Part shown: in pieces, positions 56,713-64,000 of the stretch
Numbering within the stretch: the first letter of the stretch is position 1
Layout: each line of letters starts with the position of its first letter
DNA from: Apoda limacodes
Lineage: Eukaryota > Arthropoda > Insecta > Lepidoptera > Limacodidae
Assembly: GCA_946406115.1 (NCBI GenBank)
Contig: OX291543.1
Coordinates: 32,452,815 to 32,516,814, forward strand
DNA length: 64,000 nt
Direction of reading: 5' to 3'
Program-made: the position numbers and the translations under genes
The notes under the pieces: model-generated
What the model was told of the DNA's origin: nothing
Database searches by the model: none
The model's input: the letters and a program-made list of their open reading frames with translations, nothing else

Positions 56713-57920
56713 ATAAGTGTGGATATCTACTAGTATGGATATGGATACTATTGGATAGAGGTCGTGAAGTATTCTCAGGATCAATAAAATCAGTATTTCG
56801 ATAGCGTGTATGGTTTAGAAACAATCGAGTGAAATCACTTAGCGTTTCCACCCTGTATATGTAGTAAAATGAACGAATATTAAAAGCCCTAGTCCCGAAA
56901 CGACACAACATTTGTACCTAGAGATGTATGAAGTATTTGACTATGATTTTATGGCTCGATTTTAATTGTGATTCTCGTTGCTTGGTTTCAGGCTGCAGTT
57001 AGTGTACACAAGGGATTCCATGTAAAGCTCTACAAACTTACACGGTATATCTCGTATGTATGTATTTGCGCATGTTAAATACACCTTTTTTCGGTTATTT
57101 GGGTAAACAAAGCTTGGTACTAAACAAAGCTTAGTACTAATAGGTGCGCTACTAGCCACAAGCTATGCGCTAGAATCTTCTCGAGAATCTTCCTAACCCA
57201 TCGTTTTTTGCTTCAACGAGCGATGTTCCCTGCCCATTGCTACTATATGTCGATATGTCGATAACTGTGGTTCTTTCTGTGAATTGTATATTTCTCTTTC
57301 ATTCCGTATTTTATTGGTTAAAAACACCCAGTATAGCTTTCTAAATTTAAAATTTGGTACTTATACCAAACGCCGCGATCGTGAGCAATGACCATAAGCG
57401 TTTATCGCTGTGGGATGTAATAATAATATTTGGGACTTCATTTTTATTTGTACCTGAAACACAAGCAGAACAACTCTACTAAACTTCTCATTTTCGTATT
57501 AGAAATTTAGGTAGGAACATACCTCTTGTTACATTTTGTTAAAATTCCTGTTGTTTTTTATTAGCAATACTGTTAAGAAATTTAACAGTCAATTAGTGTT
57601 TAGGGTTCCTTTACTAGATGGAATATTCATGAATTGTGACTCCTCCCCTTTCTTACCGTTCCCAAAACATCTGTATATTTAAGTTTTACCAATTTTTAAA
57701 TGTTCAATTTTCTTTCGTTCTTCCGTTTGACTCAATGGAATTTGTTAAATCAAAATTAAATATTTTTTTACAAGAAAATGGTCGCTATAGGTATCCGTCG
57801 TTTTGAATTAGTAAAAACTGATAAAAGATTTAAATCTAGTACCTTAAAAAACGCTACGGATCATCATTTCATCAAAATCAAAGTATTTTTGTAAATAAAT
57901 GAACGCCTTATCAGATGCAA
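56713..57920. other. Intergenic, nothing recognised except a short duplication
   Basis: 'acaaagcttggtactaa' / 'acaaagcttagtactaa' is repeated in tandem near 57106-57139. Other sequence is AT-rich without recognisable genes. Confidence 0.35.
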
Positions 57921-57922
57921 CA

Positions 57923-58175
57923 TTTTTTTTTCCATACCATTAAGGTGGCAAACAAGCACACAGTCCGCCTGATGGTAAGCGGTCACCGTGGCCTATGGAC
58001 GCTTGCAATACCAGGGGCATCACTCGCGTGTTGCCGTCCTTTCAAAAATCCAATAACTTCTTTCTTAAACAACCCCATACTGTAGTCCTTAAAAAAACCT
58101 CGGAAGAGAGCTCATTCCATAACCCAAGCGTTTTCGGGAGTAAGTTTCTCTGAAACCGCACTGTGCGTGATCATT
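57923..58175 (-). mobile_element. LINE-A 5'-truncated 3' end with poly(A)
   Basis: Forward T run 57923-57931, then 'cataccattaaggtggcaaa', 'gtccgcctgatggtaagcgg', 'ctttcaaaaatccaataact' to 'gtttctctgaaaccgcactg'. It is the same 3' end as 32615-32860. Confidence 0.88.
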
Positions 58176-58744
58176 AGTCTTCTGCTGTGGGATGTACTAC
58201 CTTGAATTTTAAATAAACTATAAAACCTCAAAATCTTAGCAAAGAGACTTTACCGAAGACGACAAATTTAAAAAAAAAACCTTTTAAAAAAGATTCCTGT
58301 CTAAACCATCTGGTTTATTTTATATTTATTGGGGAGACCGGGTACAATAGTAACACTTTACACATATCGTTTGATTTCGGTAAGTCTAATATCCATACGG
58401 TTAAATGGACATAGCCACAATTATTTTGTCTATGCTTAACAAAACCGGATATTCTTAACTATGATATTAATCGTTTTTAAAGAGCTACAGAACTTTCAGA
58501 ATGGTAAGTCATTTGTTACTTCCGTCCTCAGGGTCAGGTCGAAAGTAACACACCACGGGTCAAAAGTAACATTATGACATATACGACGCATTTGGTAGAT
58601 AAGCAATAAAATAATTTTGAGATTAAGATAAAAAATTGTTTGTTTTCATTAATGATTGTAATAAGCACAAAATAATAATATTTTTTCACACGTAACAAAA
58701 AAAGAACAATATTTTTTTGTAAGAGCTTTCTCACATCCACTCTT

Positions 58745-58850
58745 CGCTTCATCATCATCTCAGCTTGTAGACGTCCACTGTTAAACGCAGGACCCCTTTC
58801 CCCATATCTTTCTCCAACTTGTCCAGAGTTTCGTGCACCGAGGATATCCT
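58745..58850 (-). repeat. 'CATCATCATCTCAGC' lepidopteran repeat remnant
   Basis: 'catcatcatctcagcttgta', 'gacgtccactgttaaacgca' and 'ggacccctttccccatatc' form a phrase common in lepidopteran genomes as a LINE/SINE leftover. It lies inside the 1.5-kb TIR element. The apparent ORF at 58534-58899 (VGERYGERGPAFNSGRLQAE) is a translation of it. Confidence 0.6.
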
Positions 58851-59107
58851 TGTCGCTAAAATTGCCATTGGCGACTTTTTTATACACCAAGAAGAGCATC
58901 GCAGTTCTTTGCTTATCTTAATCTGAAAAAACAAAAAAGTTATGTAATTTTTTACATAAAAAACATGTTACTTTTATTTCCGTGGTGTAATGATATTTCT
59001 ATACCCACTCATTTATTTGTAAATAATCACGTAATAACCTAAAAACTTAATATGCCTTAAATAAAACAATTATAATCATGTACAAGCAAACTAATGGTTA
59101 ATAAAAA

Positions 59108-59555
59108 AAAATCGGCCAAGTGCGAGTTGGACTCGCGCACGAAGGGTTACGTACCATTATGTATCTATAAAAACGGCAAAAAAATCACGCTTATTGAATG
59201 GTACCTTAAATATTTGTTTTATTTTAATTTAATTATTAATTTTTAAAGTTATAAAACTTTATATAAGTAAATATTCTGTGAATATTTTAAGCGTATTCTT
59301 GTTTCCGTTATTAATATCGAGCAACATCGAGCAAAAAATTCACGTTTGTTGTATGAGAGCTCCCTTAAATATTTATTTTCTTGTGTTTTTTAGTATTTGT
59401 TGTTATAGCGTAAACAGAAATACATCTTCTGTAAAAATATCAACTGTCTAACTATCACAGTTCAAGAGATACAGCCTGGTGACAGACGGACGGACGGACA
59501 GCGAAGTCTTAGTAATAAGTTCCGCTTATTACTCTTTGGGTATAGAACCCTAAAA
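59108..59555 (+). repeat. 'GGGTTCCGTA' interspersed repeat nested in the TIR element
   Basis: It opens 'ggccaagtgcgagttggact', 'cgcgcacgaagggttacgta' and closes 'ggtgacagacggacggacgg', 'ctctttgggtatagaaccct'. Same family as 42728-43365 and 52300-52700. Confidence 0.75.
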
Positions 59556-60170
59556 ATTGCCGCAAAGATAGATATACACATCTAAACCCTACGTAAACAC
59601 TAAGTCAATAAAAGTAAAAAATCGTACTTTAAGGGCGTAAAAACACATTTCGTCTTTTAATACGACACATAACACACATACGCGGGCGACAGATACGCGT
59701 GGCAACCGATCTCAGGCATGGGAAGTGTTACAAATTACCCCCAATGGCCGGGGTCAGTGATTAGACCATTAGACAAATCTACAGAGCGTTTGTTACTTTC
59801 GACCCGCCGTTACTTTTGTACCCGGTCTCCCCTATTTATGTTTTACAGTTCCTCTACATTATTTACCTAATCCAGAATACTAAAATGAGGAATTTAAGCA
59901 ATAGAAGGATGTTTTGTATGAAGCCACTTGTGAAAGAAGCGATCATTGCATTTACAATAATATTAGAATATGTGATAGACACTTTGACTCCAAATAACTT
60001 CTATCAAAAGTAGAAGGCTTGCACTCAATGCTATCCCAATGTCACACGATAAAGGTAAGCTCTAGCAAATACTTCTGCAACAGAAACATGAATAAATAGA
60101 GTGGTTGACAAGATCATCAAATGATGAAATTAATAATGACTTGTAGTAAATACCAAAAACAATAGTAATA

Positions 60171-61469
60171 CCAGGCCTGGCAGAAAGTTTTGCGAAAAAA
60201 AGTTTTTATGTATAGGGCACTGGCCACTTGTAATTATTAAAAAAATTTGGTTATTTAAAAGCAAAAATACCATTGAATTTCCCTCCACATTTTTTTGAGA
60301 GCCAAATTAAATTATCGTGTCTCATTTAAAAATGAATATGCATCGAGTACATTTTCGTGTGATGATTTTCTACGATTTTAAATGTGGCCTAAAACCTGAT
60401 GAGCCATTGGATCGACTTCAAATGGCTTTTATGGATGAAGGACCTTCAAAAGCAACCATCTTCCGTCGGCAAAGCGAGTTCAAGTGCGGTCGCCTTACTG
60501 TGGGCGATGAGTAATGGTCGTACTACGACAGCTGTCACGAAAGAAAGTGTGCTGGTACTAAAAAAAAATAATTCAAGAAAACAGGCGAATTACATACGAA
60601 GAGATTCAGCATACACTGCATATTGCGTTCACAAGATTCTACACGAGCACCTTCGCGTGGAGGGGATTGTTTCGCGCTGGGGCACCCTCACCGAAGCTCA
60701 GAAGTAGGCTCGTGTGGAGTGGTGCCGTGATATGATAAAAAAAATTTGAAGCAGGCTCGAATCGGCGCGTTTATGACATTGTGACAGGTGACGAATCCTG
60801 GTTTTACCAATACGATCCAGAAACAAAGCGTCAGTCGACAGTTAGGCTGTTCCAAAACGACAGAAAGCATACGAAAGTAAAGCGATCGAGAAGCGCAGGG
60901 AAAATTTTGATCGCTAGTTTCTTCACTTTGACGGGGTATCTCATAGACATAGGATTTTATGGGGTATCTGGTTTAAATTCTATTACAAAACTATCGTCAA
61001 CGCCGAATGGTATACCACAATATGCCTGCCAGAAGTTTTTGTTTATGAGTGTTTGTTTGTTTTTGCAATAAGCAACAAGCGACCGAACACCAGGCTCCGC
61101 GGGGTACTGCTTCACCATGATAACACGCCCGCGCACACAGCGCTCAAAACGAGGGATTTCCTGAACACCACACCGGTCAGAGTCTTTGGTCACCCTCCTT
61201 ACAGTCCTGATCTGGTGTGACTTCTTTTTATTCCCTTAAATAAAAAATCAGCTGAAAGGGATACAGTTTTCATCGCCGGAAGACGCGTTAGCAGCTTGTG
61301 GAAGAGGTGTCTGTCTGCGGCGGACTGGAAAAAATGTTTCGAAAATTGGTTCAGACGCATTAAACTTTGTAAACAGGCTGGTGGAGAGTTCTTTGAAAAT
61401 ATTTAAATAAAATATTTTATCCATAGAAGTTAGTTTTTTCGTTTTTCAAAACTTTCTGAGTGTCCCACG
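60171..61469 (+). mobile_element. Mariner-family element, full length (1299 bp), decayed
   Basis: Inverted ends CCAGGCCTGGCAGAAAGTTT and, in reverse complement, CGTGGGACACTCAGAAAGTTT, flanked by TA on both sides (60169-60170; 61470-61471). The transposase remnant between them reads YDFKCGLKPDEPLDRLQMAF and EGPSKATIFRRQSEFKCGRL (HTH), TGDESWFYQYDPETKRQSTV (first Asp), HDNTPAHTA (second Asp) and, after a frameshift, CDFFLFP (third Asp). Several frameshifts and stops; not active. Confidence 0.88.
60317..60514 (+). pseudogene. Mariner transposase DNA-binding domain remnant
   Basis: An open frame from an internal start covers the HTH region (FYDFKCGLKPDEPLDRLQMA ... SKATIFRRQSEFKCGRLTVG DE) and then stops at TAA in the linker. 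A downstream frame at 60781-61071 contains TGDESWFYQYDPETK. Confidence 0.8.
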
Positions 61470-61471
61470 TA

Positions 61472-63170
61472 TATTTAAATTAAGAAAAAAGAGATAATGT
61501 TAATTTTATATGATTCTTTACAGATATTGAAAATTTTATGCAGAAAATAATCAAAATGTATGTATGTATATACTTCTGTTTTGAAATTAATATTTTTGGT
61601 TAAATTTAAATGGACGTTAATATAACAACACAAATTTTCTTCGAGTAATATGTTAGTGATATCACTCACCTTGTACAGTTTAAAATGGAGCATTCTGCAC
61701 TTGAGTAGACATAGAGTGGATGCATACCTTTAAATGTTAATAATTTGAAAACTATCTATCAGAAAAAAAATGAGTTTTACAAAGGCTTTTATAATTACTA
61801 TGAATAAAAAATGCGGGCAAGTAGCCCATTGCTTGTCTTAGCTACTAATGCTATGCCCATATAATAAATGTTGCGTTGATTCGCTTTTCTCTGTTGCAAA
61901 TAACCTAATATGATGTTTTGTAATATATTTATGTCACAGGCAGATTGTATAAGTTGTCGCTTTACAATATGCTGTAAGCAGATTGTATACTATGGGGCAG
62001 AAATCGCATTGTTTAAGTAATGTTGATTGGGTAAGGTTAGAGTTTTCTTGTGAACAAGTAGATGCAGAGGGACCAATTCAATTTTTATACAGACAATAAT
62101 CCATAAACTTAAACAATATTGATTTTTCCATAGTATACAAACTGCCTATGGCATTTTGTAAAACGACGAATTATAAAAGGCTTTGTTAAAGGCTAAATTT
62201 AATGAGTACTTAGTAATATCTAAAATACCAAATGAAACTTTTTTCTTCATTGAAAAATTAATCTTATCCACCAACGAAAAACATGATTTGTTTTACTACC
62301 CGACTTTCGAAGGAGGGTTGTGTTTTTATACTACTTATGTATGTATGTCTAATTCTTTGTCACATTTGCAGCATAAAGGACTTGCTAAATTTTTGATATA
62401 TGAGTTGTCGTAGCAGTCGATTAAATATTTTTTAATACATTATACTTGTTTTCAGAATCACTACAACCAGTCTTGCGGAACTTTAGTTAAAATAAAAGCA
62501 GAAAAATGTTTTAATATTCATAAAAATAAAAGAATTAAAAAATAATCTGGTCTTTTTTCACTACAATATCATTTACGTTACCTAAATTAAGAATACTGTC
62601 GAGAATTTGTAAAAATACTTAATTTGTATTTCTTATGGTCTTATTCCCAGGGCTAAAAATTGGCTGGCTACATACCCACACTATTGGGCAGCTTCTTTTT
62701 ACCAACCACTTCAGTCCGGCGTGACAGCTAATAAGAGTTGTGGCGATCACAACACTGCTTTTAAAAGATTGTTTTTACAAAGTGAAAATAAAAAATATCA
62801 AGTGGGGATGCTAGCGGACATTAGAATGGACTTGTAGAGCCATCTATAGACCGTTTCAATTAAGTTGATTTTGTTAAAAGCGCCATCTATATCTAGGGGA
62901 CAGGGAAGTTTTTCAAGAAGCTAAAGGCATTAGAGTTGCATCTATTCCCTTATGTAGTGTATATATCTATGCCCTGTACCGCCAAGCGCCGCGCGTAATT
63001 TACTAAGTATGTAATCAGAATTTTATAATTTAATTTTTATTAATGTTACATGGTTCATAAACTATCGGGTCTTTCAATAGGGACATAACTATTCCGCATC
63101 TTCGTGTGAACGCACCTTAAAACATTTTTGACAATCTGTCAAAGTCAAAACTCTAGTGAAAGTCAACATT
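61472..63170. other. Intergenic, no gene recognised
   Basis: AT-rich, with unrecognised short ORFs (for example 62183-62413). No convincing splice-consistent exon was seen. Confidence 0.35.
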
Positions 63171-63270
63171 TTAATCATGGTAAAATTCACGAACGAGCAA
63201 CGATTACAAATTAAATTTGAGCTGAATTTCTCAACTATTAAGTCTTTTATTAAGAAATGAAATTGTTATG
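63069..63270 (+). mobile_element. Possible Tc1/mariner 5' end remnant
   Basis: 'gggtctttcaatagggacat' is followed about 90 bp later by ATG and VKFTNEQRLQIKFELNFSTI, resembling the first residues of mariner-like transposases (xFTNEQRLQI...). The frame stops soon after. Weak evidence. Confidence 0.35.
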
Positions 63271-63599
63271 TCCTTAATGAATGACCCGTTATTTAATACC
63301 TATTTTAGACAAGTACTAACGTCATCTAATTAAGAACAGCCAGCTGGCAGTGGGGACACTGGGCTCTAACAAAAATTAGCATTTTAAAGCTTAATATTTC
63401 GAAAAATGGTTTTCACAAACCCCCAATATTTTTAAACGAGCTATCCAACGACACTCCACGCTAAACAAGAAAAAAAACACTTTACGTGTAGGGGAGGTAG
63501 ACTAAAAAAAATTTTTTAATTTTATTTTACCACTTTGTCGGCCTAATTCATATGTATATATCCATGCCAAATTACAGCTTTCTATTTCTAATGGTCACT

Positions 63600-63692
63600 G
63601 AGCTAAGCCGTAGACAGACAGACAGACAGACGGACAGATGGACACGGTAAAAACTATAAGGGTTCGTTGCTGATTAGGGAACCCTAGAAAAA
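63600..63692 (+). repeat. Diverged 'GGTTCCGTA'-type repeat end
   Basis: 'agacagacagacagacggac' with 'actataagggttcgttgctg' and 'attagggaaccctagaaaaa' resembles the 3' ends of the repeats at 43365 and 59555. Confidence 0.45.
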
Positions 63693-64000
63693 TACCATTT
63701 ATTTACTAATAAGTAAAATAAGTTCAGTAAGCAGTGAGCTTCGTGGAATTTGCCTATCGCCATACCGGGTTCCCAGGGCCTCCGTTAGTATCTCCATACA
63801 CCTTCCTTCAGTTAGGAGGTTCTCTAGTATCATCAGTGCATCACCTCGAAGGGCAAGAGTCCAGGCCATCAAAGCGTAACCTACGACTTTTTGCTAACAG
63901 GTAAAAAAAAGGCTGTATTTTTAAAAATTTTATTTTCCCATAGAGCCTTCTGTATTCTAAACTACAAGTTTTTTCTAATGATTCAGTTACAAAAATGTGT
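63693..64000. other. Window end, nothing recognised
   Basis: A moderately GC-rich patch (63740-63890) without an ORF or known repeat. Confidence 0.3.

Larger units (their letters stand above)
58331..59832. mobile_element. 1.5-kb unclassified DNA transposon with 24-bp TIRs
   Basis: The ends are inverted: GGGGAGACCGGGTACAATAG+TAAC on the left and, read in reverse complement, GGGGAGACCGGGTACAAAAG+TAAC on the right (one mismatch in 24). They are flanked by TATTTATT (58323-58330) and TATTTATG (59833-59840), an apparent 8-bp target duplication. The motif [AG]AAAGTAAC is repeated inside both ends. No transposase ORF is present, so it is non-autonomous. It contains another repeat (59108-59555). Confidence 0.85.

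Noticed and set aside
59816..60013. A 65-codon + strand frame overlapping a transposon end
   Set aside because: It starts inside the right TIR of the 1.5-kb element and has no recognisable content.

Overview
This is a eukaryotic, AT-rich, repeat-dense genomic window, most likely from a moth or butterfly (Lepidoptera). The evidence is spliced genes with long introns, LINE 3' ends with a TTGACTTTGAC tail, tRNA-headed SINEs, 'AGGGTTCCGTA' and 'GGATTTCAACGGCAACTCC' interspersed repeats, mariner and Tc1-like transposons, and MITEs. Nothing looks bacterial. There are no rRNA genes or CRISPR arrays, and no convincing functional tRNA genes.

Left third (1-20,300): the 3' part of a myeloid leukemia factor (Mlf) gene on the + strand. 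Six exons can be joined with consistent splice phases: 683-768, 1557-1659, 4860-4980, 6187-6300, 8256-8348 and 18273-18354. Together they code for about 198 residues. The amino-terminal exon(s) lie upstream of the window. Introns carry LINE and SINE remnants and several small tandem repeats. The 93-bp exon at 8256-8348 has the same phase at both ends and looks like a cassette exon.

Middle (23,900-28,760): a - strand gene, convergent with Mlf, with four exons (28756-28031, 27171-26967, 25541-25379, 24112-23945). It is a protein I do not recognise by name. It has a possible Cys/His/Asp triad with spacing like the transglutaminase/arylamine N-acetyltransferase fold. Its first visible exon has an in-frame TGA, so it is a candidate for stop-codon readthrough, a null allele or pseudogene, or a sequence error. 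Its introns hold an RT fragment, SINEs, a 53-bp minisatellite and a long-TIR MITE.

Right half (29,000-64,000): mostly mobile DNA with no recognisable host gene. One LINE family (called LINE-A here) occurs at least eight times. The copy at 32586-36217 is nearly complete, with a poly(A) tail, a 5-6 bp target duplication, and endonuclease and reverse transcriptase domains. It appears broken mainly by one 19-bp deletion. A decayed second near-full-length copy lies at 46234-49543. Other elements are a second RT-bearing LINE (about 50100-51500), a Tc1-like transposase remnant (52700-53390), a complete-length but decayed mariner (60171-61469), and a 1.5-kb unclassified element with 24-bp terminal inverted repeats and an apparent 8-bp target duplication (58331-59832). 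All identifications come from reading the sequence and from memory of family motifs; no search was run.
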